A stretch of DNA of 64,000 bases, taken from Thermococcus onnurineus NA1 (lineage in GTDB: Archaea > Methanobacteriota_B > Thermococci > Thermococcales > Thermococcaceae). Numbering within the stretch: the first letter of the stretch is position 1; every line of letters starts with the position of its first letter. Below the pieces are notes generated by a model. The model worked only from the letters and a program-made list of their open reading frames with translations. It made no database searches and was not told the DNA's origin. Below, in pieces: positions 35,608 through 44,014 of the stretch. The position numbers were made by a program, and so were the translations under genes. The stretch covers positions 1,178,001-1,242,000 of the forward strand of contig NC_011529.1 in NCBI RefSeq assembly GCF_000018365.1, in the 5' to 3' direction.

Positions 35608-37788
35608 ATGAGGGTTGAAGAGCTTCCCGTTGACGAGAGGATAAAAAGGATCATCCTGGAAAGGGGCATAGAGGAGCTCTATCCTCCCCAGGCGGAAGCC
35701 CTGAGGAGTGGAGTGCTGGAAGGGAAAAACCTAGTCCTGGCCATTCCAACGGCCAGCGGAAAGACCCTCGTTTCCGAGATAGTGATGGTTAACAAACTCC
35801 TGCGTGAGGGGGGCAAAGCAGTCTATCTCGTTCCCCTTAAGGCCCTGGCCGAGGAGAAGTACCGTGAATTTAAGGAGTGGGAAGTCCTCGGTCTCCGCGT
35901 TGCCGCCACAACCGGCGATTACGACTCCACAGATGAGTGGCTCGGGAGGTATGACATAATCGTCGCGACTGCCGAAAAGTTTGATTCGCTTTTGAGGCAC
36001 GGCTCGAGCTGGATTAAAGACGTTAAGCTCGTCGTGGCGGATGAAGTCCATCTCATCGGTTCTTACGACAGGGGAGCGACGCTTGAGATGATTCTAAGCC
36101 ATATGCTTGGCAGGGCTCAGATTCTGGCCCTGAGCGCCACCGTCGGAAACGCTGAAGAACTGGCCGAATGGCTCAACGCCGAGCTCGTCGTGAGCAACTG
36201 GCGGCCGGTCCAGCTCAGAAAGGGCGTTTTTGCACAGGGTGAGCTCTTCTGGGAGGACGGAAAGATAGATAGGTATCCAGCCAACTGGGACTCGTTGGCT
36301 ATTGACGCCGTCAAAAGAGGTAAGCAGGCCCTCATTTTCGTCAACACAAGGCGTTCCGCTGAGAAGGAAGCTGTGAGCCTGGCCCCAAAGATAGCGAGGC
36401 TTCTGACTAAGCCGGAACAAAGAGGGCTCAAAGAGCTTGCAGATTCCCTTGAGAGCAATCCCACCAACGAGAAGCTCAAGAAGGCTTTGAGGGGTGGTGT
36501 AGCCTTTCACCACGCCGGCTTGAGCAGAACTGAAAGGACGATGATAGAAGATGCCTTCCGTGAAGGTCTGATTAAGGTAATTACGGCAACTCCGACGCTC
36601 TCCGCAGGATTAAACCTTCCAGCTTTCCGCGTTATCATAAGAGACACTAAGCGCTACTCCAACTTCGGCTGGGTTGACATCCCAGTTCTCGAGATACAGC
36701 AGATGATGGGGCGCGCGGGAAGGCCAAAGTACGACAAGGTTGGAGAGGCTATAATCGTTGCGAGAACCGAGGATCCAAAGAAGCTGATGGACAGATACGT
36801 CTTCGGAAAGCCTGAAAAGCTGTTCTCCATGCTCGCCAATGAGTCCGCCTTCAGAGGACAAATTCTAGCCCTAATAACAAACTTCGGAGTGGAAAACTTC
36901 CGAGAACTCATAAACTTCCTAGAAAAGACCTTCTACTTCTACCAGAGAAGCGACACCTCCCATCTAGAGTGGAAGGCCAAGGAGATAGTCTACTTCCTCA
37001 TTGAGAACGAGTTCATAGACATGGACATTGAGGATCGCTTCATAGCCCTTCCCTTCGGCAGGAGGACTTCCCAGCTCTACATAGACCCGCTCACTGCCAA
37101 GAAGTTCAAGGACGCCTTCCCGAAGCTCGAAAAGAACCCCAATCCCTTCGGAATCTTCCAGCTCATAGCTTCAACACCCGATATGGGCACGCTGAACGCA
37201 CGCAGGAAGGAAATGGAGGACTATCTTGACCTGGCCTACGAGATGGAAGAGAAGCTCTACGTCAACATCCCCTACTGGGAGGACTACAGGTTCCAGAGCT
37301 TTCTCAATGAGGTCAAGACGGCCAAGATTCTCCTTGACTGGATAAACGAGGTGCCTGAGACGAGAATCTATGATACATACAACATCGACCCCGGCGACCT
37401 TTACAGAATCCTTGAGCTCGCTGACTGGCTGATGTACTCGCTCATCGAGCTCTACAAGCTGTTCGAGCCGAAGAAAGACGTTCTGGACTACCTCCGTGAC
37501 CTGCATCTAAGGCTCAAGCACGGCGTCAGGGAGGAACTTCTTGAACTGGTCAGACTGCCCAACATCGGAAGGAAGAGAGCGAGGGCGCTTTACAACGCGG
37601 GCTTTAGAACAACGGAGGACATCATGAGAGCCAAAGTGAGCGAGCTCCTGGCAGTTGAGGGCATAGGTTTGAAAGTCGTAGAGGGATTGTTCATGCACTT
37701 TGGCGTCGAGCTCCCAAAAGCCTCAAAGAAAAGCACAGAAGAGAACAGAAAGAGGAGAAAGGGAACCCTGGATGACTTCCTGAAGTGA
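35608..37788 (+). CDS. hel308: Hel308 DNA repair helicase
   Basis: A 3'-5' superfamily 2 helicase that acts on stalled forks and recombination intermediates. The 726 residues show the Q-motif region LYPPQAEALRSG, Walker A PTASGKT at 47-53, DEVH (VVADEVHLIGS), LSATVGNAEEL, the second RecA domain AFHHAGLSRTERTMIEDAFR and QMMGRAGRPKYDK, a winged helix, the ratchet domain and a C-terminal helix-hairpin-helix (LVRLPNIGRKRARALYNAGF). The last nine residues, KGTLDDFLK, look like an archaeal PCNA-binding peptide. Start: ATG at 35608; a TATA-like CCTATAAAG lies near 35570. Confidence 0.97.
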   Translation: MRVEELPVDERIKRIILERGIEELYPPQAEALRSGVLEGKNLVLAIPTASGKTLVSEIVMVNKLLREGGKAVYLVPLKALAEEKYREFKEWEVLGLRVAATTGDYDSTDEWLGRYDIIVATAEKFDSLLRHGSSWIKDVKLVVADEVHLIGSYDRGATLEMILSHMLGRAQILALSATVGNAEELAEWLNAELVVSNWRPVQLRKGVFAQGELFWEDGKIDRYPANWDSLAIDAVKRGKQALIFVNTRRSAEKEAVSLAPKIARLLTKPEQRGLKELADSLESNPTNEKLKKALRGGVAFHHAGLSRTERTMIEDAFREGLIKVITATPTLSAGLNLPAFRVIIRDTKRYSNFGWVDIPVLEIQQMMGRAGRPKYDKVGEAIIVARTEDPKKLMDRYVFGKPEKLFSMLANESAFRGQILALITNFGVENFRELINFLEKTFYFYQRSDTSHLEWKAKEIVYFLIENEFIDMDIEDRFIALPFGRRTSQLYIDPLTAKKFKDAFPKLEKNPNPFGIFQLIASTPDMGTLNARRKEMEDYLDLAYEMEEKLYVNIPYWEDYRFQSFLNEVKTAKILLDWINEVPETRIYDTYNIDPGDLYRILELADWLMYSLIELYKLFEPKKDVLDYLRDLHLRLKHGVREELLELVRLPNIGRKRARALYNAGFRTTEDIMRAKVSELLAVEGIGLKVVEGLFMHFGVELPKASKKSTEENRKRRKGTLDDFLK

Positions 37789-37835
37789 GCGGATTAAATT
37801 TTTAAATCCAGGCCTTTTACTTTGGCGTGGGCACT

Positions 37836-38393
37836 ATGATAATCATCGTGACAGGAATGCCAGGTTCAGGAAAAAGCAAGATCGTTAAAGAGTTCGAGAA
37901 GAGAGGTGTCCCGAGCGTTTCTATGGGCGACGTCGTAAGGGAAGAGACTGCCAAGCGTGGCCTCGAGCTCACAAAGGAGAACGTTGCCAAGGTGAGCATT
38001 CGCCTGAGGCAGGAACTGGGCCAGAATGCCGTGGCAAAGCTCGCCGTTGAGAAGGTCAGAGAACTGCTCAGAAAGAATAAAGTAGTTGTAATCGACGGCG
38101 TCCGCTCTCTTGACGAGGTAGGAACCTTCAGGAGCGCTTTTCCTGGTGAGGAGATCATCATCGTCGCTGTCCATACACCGCCACATATGCGCTTCGAGCG
38201 GCTCAAAGCCAGGGGAAGACACGACGACCCGCAGAGCTGGGAGGACTTTGAAGAGCGCGATTGGAAGGAGCTCAAGTTCGGCATCGGAAACGTCATAGCA
38301 ATGGCCGACTACATGATAGTCAACGACTGCCCGAAGGAAGAATACGAAAGAAGAGTTCAGGAGCTCGTTGAGAAGATTTTAGCCGAGCATTGA
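37836..38393 (+). CDS. P-loop kinase-like protein (UPF0200)
   Basis: A 185-residue single-domain nucleotide-binding protein related to adenylate and dephospho-CoA kinases. Walker A is VTGMPGSGKSKIVKEF at 5-20; then SMGDVVREETAKRG; RKNKVVVIDGVRSLDEV; and a lid-like RFERLKARGRHDDPQSW with many basic residues. The true substrate of this archaeal family is not known to me. Start: ATG at 37836; the GTG at 37827 is possible, and a TATA-like TTTTTAAAT near 37799 would put the transcript start next to either, so the message is almost leaderless. Its end overlaps the convergent ZIP gene by 15 bases. Confidence 0.85.
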   Translation: MIIIVTGMPGSGKSKIVKEFEKRGVPSVSMGDVVREETAKRGLELTKENVAKVSIRLRQELGQNAVAKLAVEKVRELLRKNKVVVIDGVRSLDEVGTFRSAFPGEEIIIVAVHTPPHMRFERLKARGRHDDPQSWEDFEERDWKELKFGIGNVIAMADYMIVNDCPKEEYERRVQELVEKILAEH

Positions 38394-39188
38394 GTCGAGG
38401 AAGAGCATCACGTAGAATCCAACGAAGAAGCCCAGAGTTACAAGCGTCTCGTTTTCTTCTCTCCTATATATCTCAGGAATCATCTCCTTCACAGTTACGT
38501 AGAGCATGGCCCCTCCTGCCAACCCAAGGCCGTAGGGCAGAGACCAAGCAAAGGCCGTGAAAAAGATCGCTCCGAGGATTACCATCGCCATCTCAGCCAA
38601 CCCGCTCAGAACACCGATCATAATCGGTTGGAGGCGCTTTTTCTGAATGACGGCTAGAGGGAGCGAGACGACAGTCCCTTCAGGGAAGTCCTGGATGCCT
38701 ATAGCGATGGCCGTAACTAGGCCAACCTCAAGGTTGTAAACTAGAGAAGTACCAACGGCTAATCCCTCTGGCAGGTTGTGGATTATGAGGGCGAGAACGA
38801 GGAGCCAGACCTTCCGGAGCCTATCTTTCAAATCGCTTGGGCCTTCGTAGCCCTTGACCATGTGCTCGTGGGGGATGAGGCGGTCTATCACGGAGATCAC
38901 GAGAATGCCAAGGGCTATTCCAATTCCAGCCGGCCCAAAGCCCCCGGTGCTTTCTATAGCAGGGAGAATTAAGCTGGTGAAGCTCGCGACTATCATAACT
39001 CCAGCCGCAAAGCTCAGGCTGAAGTCAACTCCCCTTTCAGGGATGTTCTTGGCGAATATTGCCACCATCGCGCCGAGAGAGGTCATGATAGCCACAAAAA
39101 GGCCCGCATAGAAGGAGACCCACAGGATGCTGCCCCCGGAGATCTCGAGCATCCATTCGGCGAGGTTCGAGATGAAGTTGTCTAACAC
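38379..39188 (-). CDS. ZIP-family divalent metal transporter
   Basis: A 269-residue membrane protein with eight predicted helices. The metal path is seen in helices 4 and 5: IHNLPEGLAVGTSLVYN and GIQDFPEGTVVSLPLAV; a His-containing loop (RLIPHEHMVKGYEGPSDLKD) fits the variable cytosolic metal-binding loop. It should import zinc or iron. Start: GTG at 39188 with GGGTGG eight bases upstream. No metal-sensor operator was recognised in the short divergent gap to the next gene. Confidence 0.9.
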   Translation of the reverse strand: MLDNFISNLAEWMLEISGGSILWVSFYAGLFVAIMTSLGAMVAIFAKNIPERGVDFSLSFAAGVMIVASFTSLILPAIESTGGFGPAGIGIALGILVISVIDRLIPHEHMVKGYEGPSDLKDRLRKVWLLVLALIIHNLPEGLAVGTSLVYNLEVGLVTAIAIGIQDFPEGTVVSLPLAVIQKKRLQPIMIGVLSGLAEMAMVILGAIFFTAFAWSLPYGLGLAGGAMLYVTVKEMIPEIYRREENETLVTLGFFVGFYVMLFLDSMLG

Positions 39189-39258
39189 TGTTAGGCCACC
39201 CTAATTAATAGGGGGGTTGCCTTTATAAGCTTTGGGTCGAGTGGGTGACGGTGGGAAT

Positions 39259-39666
39259 ATGTTCGAGGAAGTTGAAGTTGAGGCTTACGTTTATCCGACG
39301 GAGGATATAGAGAAGGTCAAGAGGGCGATGCTGAATCTGATTCCGGATTTGGAGTTCGAGGCATTCGACAGAGGAGACTACATCATCTTGACCGGAAAAA
39401 CCAGGAGCAAGAAAGCCCTTCAGAGGCTCTACGAGCTTTTCCGCGGCCAGGCAATACTCGACACGGCGCGCTCTTTCCTTGAGGAGGGCTACTTCGGCGA
39501 GGAGATAATCATAAAGGTCAACAAACAGGCAGCTTACGCTGGAGTGGTGAACTTCAACGAGGAATCCCCGCTAGGCCCGATAACAATAATCATCCGTACC
39601 AAAGATCCGCAGAGGCTCATGAAGTGGCTCGCACCGAGGACAAAAGATGGAGTACCTATAGAATAA
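39259..39666 (+). CDS. UPF0201 conserved archaeal protein
   Basis: A 135-residue protein with alternating strands and helices ([80 protein letters not shown]), which matches the archaeal UPF0201 family. The fold resembles ribosomal protein L5-like RNA-binding domains, so an RNA role is likely, but function is not established. Start: ATG at 39259 after CGGTGGGAAT; upstream in-frame GTG codons lack a ribosome site. Confidence 0.85.
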   Translation: MFEEVEVEAYVYPTEDIEKVKRAMLNLIPDLEFEAFDRGDYIILTGKTRSKKALQRLYELFRGQAILDTARSFLEEGYFGEEIIIKVNKQAAYAGVVNFNEESPLGPITIIIRTKDPQRLMKWLAPRTKDGVPIE

Positions 39667-39676
39667 AAAGAAAGGC

Positions 39677-40954
39677 TCACCCCATCTTCTTCCTTCCCCA
39701 GCTTATTTTTGCCGTCATAACCTTCTCCGTTGAGAATATCCACGCGGTAACGTAGAGCGTCAGTCCGGCCATTAAGGCAAGATACCCCACGCTAAGAAAT
39801 ACTGAACCGTAGTCACCAAGGAGGATGTAGCGGTAGTCCACTATCGGGTGTGTGAACGGAATCGCCAGCAGGACATACTTGATGGCCACTGGCAGGTCGC
39901 TGATGTCAGTGTACATAAGGAGGAACGCAGGAAAGGCAAGGGGCATTATCACTGCGCTCACCACCGTTGTGGCGCTCTGCACGTCTTCCGCGAAGATTGC
40001 GAGTATCATCGCCAAGCTGAGGGAGAATATTATGGTCAGGAAGACGACGAGGGCGAAGAGGAGCATCCCCATCGGCGTCACGCTGAGACCAATGTCTTCG
40101 AGGGTTATGCCCGTCGCCCCCAGACCGAAGGAGCCGAGGTAGCTGCGCATTCCTATCATGTAGGCTATCGCCGCCATCAGACCCATGACGGCGGTTCCAA
40201 AGATCTTGGCACCTACTATCTTTGTTCTGGCAACGGGAAGGGTCAGGAGCGTCTCAAGGGTTTTGTTCTCCTTTTCGGCCGCCATCGCCCCGGCAGCCAT
40301 CTGGGCGGTGACCATCACCATAAGGAAGACTATCATAGGTATTGAGAAGGCCTGTGAGGCTATGACGTTCGAGACTATGCTCGGCTGGATGTCAACTATC
40401 TTACCCCTGATGACAGATTTGCTCTCTGTCTCTATCGGCCGAAGTATCGCGTCTGGATTTCCAGCCCCGAGCTGCTCAATCTTTATCCGGGCTATCCCAT
40501 CGCTTAGAACTCCGATAACGGCGTTTATCCTGCCCTCACTGACGCTCTCCTTTATACCCGCACCGATTGTCGTGAAGATACCGTAAATTTGAACTGTAGC
40601 TTTCTCGTTTTCTTCAAGCCTCGTCGAAAAGTCTGGAGGGATCACTACAAGAACGTTCTGCTTCTCCAGAACTGCCTTCTGAAGGGCTTCATCCAGGGAT
40701 GTTGCGTTGATGACCGCGACAGTTATGTTTGGAGTTACCTCAAGGGCCTTTATCAGAACTTCACCGTACCCTCCCTCGTCGAAGTCCACTATGGCGACCT
40801 TCGTCTCGCCCTGTGCCTGCTCCAGCCCAAGGGTTATTACCTTGCCCATGACCGGGAACAGGATGAGAGGTATAACCACAAGACCGAAGATAAGCTTCCT
40901 GTCCCTGAAGAGGTTCCTGAGTTCTTTCTTCGCCATCACCCAGAAGTCGCTCAT
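39677..40954 (-). CDS. ABC-2 type export permease (NatB-like)
   Basis: A 425-residue permease with a first helix (LIFGLVVIPLILFPVMGKV), a large outward domain of about 150 residues (VAIVDFDEGGYGEVLIKALE ... RGKIVDIQPSIVSNVIASQA), then five to six helices with the family phrase AAEKENKTLETLLTLPVARTKIVGAK. This is the architecture of NatB/YhgE-type exporters that move sodium, peptides or lipophilic toxins out. It is the last gene of the leftward operon started at 43360, and its ATG overlaps the ATPase stop by four bases. Confidence 0.9.
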   Translation of the reverse strand: MSDFWVMAKKELRNLFRDRKLIFGLVVIPLILFPVMGKVITLGLEQAQGETKVAIVDFDEGGYGEVLIKALEVTPNITVAVINATSLDEALQKAVLEKQNVLVVIPPDFSTRLEENEKATVQIYGIFTTIGAGIKESVSEGRINAVIGVLSDGIARIKIEQLGAGNPDAILRPIETESKSVIRGKIVDIQPSIVSNVIASQAFSIPMIVFLMVMVTAQMAAGAMAAEKENKTLETLLTLPVARTKIVGAKIFGTAVMGLMAAIAYMIGMRSYLGSFGLGATGITLEDIGLSVTPMGMLLFALVVFLTIIFSLSLAMILAIFAEDVQSATTVVSAVIMPLAFPAFLLMYTDISDLPVAIKYVLLAIPFTHPIVDYRYILLGDYGSVFLSVGYLALMAGLTLYVTAWIFSTEKVMTAKISWGRKKMG

Positions 40955-41709
40955 GAGCCCTCACCCCCAACGGGTTCATTGATTTCCGCCCCCACAGCCC
41001 TCATGAAGACCTCTTCGAGGTTCTCAGCGCCGTACTTCTCCTTGAGCTCGGCCGGAGTGCCCATGTCGACTATTCTGCCCTCATTGATGAGAGCAACCCT
41101 GTTGCAGAGGTACTCGACTTCGAGCATGTTGTGACTCGAGATAAGAAACGTAACGCCCTCGTTCCTCGCGAACTCCCTGATGGTCTTCCTTATGGTGTAA
41201 GCGTTGACTATATCGAGGCCGCTTGCGGGTTCGTCAAGAATTGCCAGCTTGGGCTTCACCATCAGAGCCCTCGCTATGAGGAGCTTCCTCGTCATTCCTT
41301 TGGAATACGTCGAAACTTTGTCATAGAGCCTGTCCCCCAAGTCGCTCAGCTTAACACCGAGCTCCAGCATCTCCTCAAAGTTCCTCCCGCCCTTGGCGTA
41401 GAGCCTCGCCATGAACTCGAGATATTCGTAACCCGTGAGGTTCTTGTAGGCGCCAGCTTCCTCCGGCAGGTAGCTTATGAACTCTCTGACCTTTGAGGCA
41501 TCCTTGACAACGTCGTAGCCCGCTATGCTCGCCTTTCCAGCCGTTGGTCTGAGAAGCGTTGAGAGTATCTTTAACGTAGTACTCTTTCCCGCACCGTTAG
41601 GCCCGATGAGACCGAAGATTTCACCCTCCTGAATCTCGAAGCTTATTCCCTTGAGGGCCTTCACTTTTCCGTAGTCTTTCTCAAGGCCCTTAACTTCTAC
41701 CATGACCAT
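40951..41709 (-). CDS. ABC transporter ATP-binding protein (NatA-like)
   Basis: A 252-residue ATPase: Walker A GLIGPNGAGKSTTLKIL, Q-loop region EFISYLPEEAGAYKNLTGYE, signature STYSKGMTRKLLIARALM (YSKGM in place of LSGGQ, as in NatA), Walker B KLAILDEPASGLD, and the switch His in LISSHNMLEV. It powers the permease coded next. Start: ATG at 41709, six bases after GGAGGG; it overlaps the end of the small membrane protein gene by 20 bases. The frame is open to 41808, but that part lies in the neighbour. Confidence 0.93.
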   Translation of the reverse strand: MVMVEVKGLEKDYGKVKALKGISFEIQEGEIFGLIGPNGAGKSTTLKILSTLLRPTAGKASIAGYDVVKDASKVREFISYLPEEAGAYKNLTGYEYLEFMARLYAKGGRNFEEMLELGVKLSDLGDRLYDKVSTYSKGMTRKLLIARALMVKPKLAILDEPASGLDIVNAYTIRKTIREFARNEGVTFLISSHNMLEVEYLCNRVALINEGRIVDMGTPAELKEKYGAENLEEVFMRAVGAEINEPVGGEGS

Positions 41710-41872
41710 TGGCAACCCTCCGGTTGTACTCAAGGAGTGCAACCACCCCAATGCCAAAGAGCAGGGCGAGCCATCCGACCCGCTCAAACCCTGAAAAGCC
41801 ACCGGCAAATCCCGTTACCAAGGCCCCGATGATGAGAAGCCAAGCAACTTTCCGGTATCTACTCCTAAACAT
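41690..41872 (-). CDS. Small two-helix membrane protein
   Basis: A 60-residue protein, [20 protein letters not shown] onward, with two helices ([19 protein letters not shown] and [18 protein letters not shown]) and a basic tail. No family recognised. Start: the ATG at 41872 is preceded by GGTGGTGAT that lies within the end of the XRE gene, and it overlaps that gene by eight bases; a longer frame to 41917 has no ribosome site. Its place between repressor and ABC genes makes it a candidate accessory subunit of the exporter. Confidence 0.65.
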   Translation of the reverse strand: MFRSRYRKVAWLLIIGALVTGFAGGFSGFERVGWLALLFGIGVVALLEYNRRVANGHGRS

Positions 41873-42071
41873 CACTATCACCACCGTAGATGAAAATGTC
41901 CTCAATGAGAACTCCAAAAAAGCGCGCTATCTTGAAAGCCAGCTTAAGCGACGGATCATACTTACCCTTTTCTATCGCTATTATCGTCTGCCTTGTGACG
42001 CCGAGGGCTTTGGCCAGCTCTTCCTGGGTCAGTCCCCTGGCTTCCCTAAGTTCACGGACGCGGTTCTTCAT
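41865..42071 (-). CDS. XRE-family helix-turn-helix regulator
   Basis: A 68-residue Cro/C1-type DNA-binding protein with nothing but the helix-turn-helix fold: [56 protein letters not shown]. Such short proteins bind palindromes as dimers. It sits in the middle of the operon, and two tandem palindromes overlap the operon promoter at 43372-43403, so autorepression is the natural reading. Start: ATG at 42071 after GAGGGAATGACTT. The signal relieving repression could be sensed by the DUF2178 membrane proteins coded upstream. Confidence 0.92.
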   Translation of the reverse strand: MKNRVRELREARGLTQEELAKALGVTRQTIIAIEKGKYDPSLKLAFKIARFFGVLIEDIFIYGGDSDV

Positions 42072-42082
42072 AAGTCATTCCC

Positions 42083-42382
42083 TCACATCTTTCTTGAATA
42101 GTATGCTCTGAAGGCGAGGTTTCCGAAGAATATCGTAGCGAAGATTAAGCTTGAAAGGTTGGTGCACCGTTCGTCCCTGAGAACCAGCCACGAGTAGTAC
42201 AGCGAGAGAACCGTTACGAGAAGTACCAACTCCAGCGTTCTCATGGCAGCGAGCTTGGAAATCTCAAGGCCCCTTTCGTCTATGGGAACGCCCGTGTTTT
42301 CCACTATTGTCCGCATCATGAAGTATCCAAGAAATCCTCCCCCGATGAGTGCCACCAAGGATACCAAGGCGAGCTCGTTCAT
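42083..42382 (-). CDS. DUF2178-like membrane protein (third copy)
   Basis: A 99-residue protein with helices at about 5-22 (LVSLVALIGGGFLGYFM), 50-70 (TLELVLLVTVLSLYYSWLVL) and 78-92. Between helices one and two lies the family-type cytosolic motif VPIDERGLEISKLAAMRT (D-E-R followed by a helix), seen in variant form in the two genes upstream. Start: ATG directly after the previous stop (TGAATG) with GGTGATG. Function of the family is unknown. Confidence 0.75.
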   Translation of the reverse strand: MNELALVSLVALIGGGFLGYFMMRTIVENTGVPIDERGLEISKLAAMRTLELVLLVTVLSLYYSWLVLRDERCTNLSSLIFATIFFGNLAFRAYYSRKM

Positions 42383-42751
42383 TCACATCACCATCTCATA
42401 GCGTACCTTTAGAATCATTGCAGTCAGGATCCCGACCATTAGGGGAAGCATAAGCCACTTCACGAACACGGCGGCCGTTTCGTAATCGTGCCCGGCGAGC
42501 CAGATGATCTCGTAGCCGAGAACAACAAGGCCGAGGAGCAGGCCGTGGTAGAAGCTCTTCATAGTTATCAGTCTCGTCCTCTCATCCTCCACCGGCCCAA
42601 CCTTTGCCTCGTAGGCCTTCATCAGGAGCCACGTTCCTGCTATCGTCAGCGTGAAGAAGAACCAGCTCAGGTAGGTGTTCGTCCTTGAGTAGTAGTTCAT
42701 CAGGAAAATCGTGACGAATAAGAAAACGAAGTGGATGGCCCTAAAGCCCAT
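42383..42751 (-). CDS. DUF2178-like membrane protein (second copy)
   Basis: A 122-residue protein with four helices in two pairs (IHFVFLFVTIFLMNYY, LSWFFFTLTIAGTWLLM, then GLLLGLVVLGYEIIWLAG and LMLPLMVGILTAMIL). The linker VGPVEDERTRLITMKSFYHG carries the D-E-R motif. Start: ATG right after the previous stop (TGAATG) with AAGGTGATG. Coupled translation with both neighbours suggests the three proteins form one complex. Confidence 0.75.
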   Translation of the reverse strand: MGFRAIHFVFLFVTIFLMNYYSRTNTYLSWFFFTLTIAGTWLLMKAYEAKVGPVEDERTRLITMKSFYHGLLLGLVVLGYEIIWLAGHDYETAAVFVKWLMLPLMVGILTAMILKVRYEMVM

Positions 42752-43360
42752 TCACATCACCTTCCTGTAGTAGAGCTGGCCAGCGAGGTAAGCAAATACC
42801 CAAGTCGCGAGGAGGAAGTAAAGAGGCGTCTCATTTAACTCCCAAAGGCCGAAGATGTCTCCGATGAGCACTACCGCGAGGAGCGTTATCATGGCATCGC
42901 TCACAAGGGCCTTGCTCCTCAGCTCTATCAGCTCCTCCCTCTCGTCCGTTATCGGTTCTTCAGCCTGGATTTCCTTCGAGTGCCTGCGGGCAAATGTAAT
43001 CCAGAGGGCCACGCCGAGAAGGAAGACCACGAGAAGGAATGGCCTGGACGTGCTTAACTTCATCGCCGTGGCCATTATTCCTGAGAGGAAGCCAAAGAGA
43101 ACACTCAGAGTTAGGAGCTGGGGCAGGAAACCTCTCCTCAATATCAAATCCTCTCGGGTTACCGCCGTTAGCAGAAAACCTCCAAAGAAGGCCACGCCAA
43201 AGGTGAAGATTCCAACGAAAAGCGGAAACCAGCTCTCCGGAAGCTCGTAGCTCACCATCATCGTCCCGCCACTTTCCACGTAAAGCCAGACGAAGTAGAG
43301 AGTATAGGTGAGTGCAAACATCAGGAATAGGCCGGCAACGTTCCTCTTCCACTTCTCCAT
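42752..43360 (-). CDS. DUF2178-like membrane protein (first copy, long)
   Basis: A 202-residue protein with about six helices: two before a loop (LFLMFALTYTLYFVWLYVES, FPLFVGIFTFGVAFFGGFLL), two in the middle (LLTLSVLFGFLSGIMATAMK, PFLLVVFLLGVALWITFA), then EPITDEREELIELRSKALVS with the D-E-R motif, and two at the end. The last 80 residues are the DUF2178-like unit; the front is an extension. It is the first gene of a seven-gene leftward operon. Start: ATG at 43360 after GGTGGGAGC. The promoter and tandem palindromes lie 12-54 bases upstream. Confidence 0.75.
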   Translation of the reverse strand: MEKWKRNVAGLFLMFALTYTLYFVWLYVESGGTMMVSYELPESWFPLFVGIFTFGVAFFGGFLLTAVTREDLILRRGFLPQLLTLSVLFGFLSGIMATAMKLSTSRPFLLVVFLLGVALWITFARRHSKEIQAEEPITDEREELIELRSKALVSDAMITLLAVVLIGDIFGLWELNETPLYFLLATWVFAYLAGQLYYRKVM

Positions 43361-43371
43361 GCTCCCACCAT

Positions 43372-43403
43372 GTAAAGTTTCCTTTACGTAAAGCTTCCTT
43401 TAC
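43372..43403. promoter_or_regulatory. Two tandem perfect 16-bp palindromic operators
   Basis: GTAAAG-TTTC-CTTTAC (43372-43387) is followed without a gap by GTAAAG-CTTC-CTTTAC (43388-43403); the junction makes the palindrome TTTACGTAAA. For the leftward operon the TATA box CTTATAAG lies at 43407-43414, so transcription should start near 43385, inside the repeats: a repressor position. The XRE protein of the operon is the likely binder. Confidence 0.75.
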
Positions 43404-43459
43404 ATCCTTATAAGCTTTGCCCCAAAGTTTTTAAATCTGCCATGACAACTCAAAACCGC

Positions 43460-43547
43460 GCGGGGGTAGCCGAGCCTGGTCAAAGGCGCGGGATTTAGGG
43501 TCCCGTCCCGCAGGGGTTCCGGGGTTCAAATCCCCGCCCCCGCACCA
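43460..43547 (+). tRNA. tRNA-Leu (anticodon TAG)
   Basis: An 88-base type II tRNA with encoded CCA. Acceptor GCGGGGG pairs with CCCCCGC; the anticodon arm is CGGGA-TTTAGGG-TCCCG, giving TAG; a long variable arm follows, and the T arm is CGGGG-TTCAAAT-CCCCG. Discriminator base A. No intron. A TATA-like TTTTTAAAT at about 43429 is upstream. Confidence 0.97.
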
Positions 43548-44003
43548 AAACAGCCCTTTGCTGGCGCAAAGCGCTGGCGGAAAGAGTGTGTGCTTTTTTG
43601 AAGTGCCAAATTTTCAAGGGGTTTACTCTCTAAATGGCGGTTTTACAGTGTTTGCTCCCCTCGAGGCATCCTTCGGGTGCCAGAACAAAAAGCAAACTGC
43701 TTGAAAGGCTCTTCTTGAAGTTAAACCCGCTTTTAGTGGAGGTTTAGAGAGTGCACGCCAATGCTCCTAGCGTTTTATAGGAAGGGCGCTCTTTGATTAA
43801 ACTTTGCTATGCAAAGTTTATTTGCCCGCGCGAAGTTTGATCAAGGTTCGCATGTCACTCTTAAAGTGGCTGTTCTTAGGTGGGTCTACTTTCCAAAGGC
43901 TCCTCCACAGTGTTTCACTGCAAATATCAAACTGCACAAGCAAATCCGTTGCCCAAACTTGTCCACTAAACGTTATAAATATATCCATTTTATTTCGCAG
44001 CCA
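43548..44003. repeat. Gene-free hairpin-rich stretch with a copy of the tRNA-linked repeat
   Basis: No convincing gene. The stretch holds a perfect ten-pair stem TAAACTTTGC-TAT-GCAAAGTTTA (43798-43820), a TTCG-loop hairpin near 43668, and at 43832-43850 the sequence GAAGTTTGATCAAGGTTCG, identical to one after tRNA-Arg at 62260-62278. Beyond it, GGCTCCTCCACAGTGTTTC (about 43899) has a diverged match near 62730. The last part holds the TATA box (TTATAAATATA, about 43973) of the radical SAM gene. Confidence 0.6.
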
Positions 44004-44014
44004 GGTGATCTAAG

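Noticed and set aside
43548-44003. CRISPR array
   Set aside because: Repeats are few, irregularly spaced and in mixed orientation; no constant repeat-spacer period exists here or elsewhere in the window.
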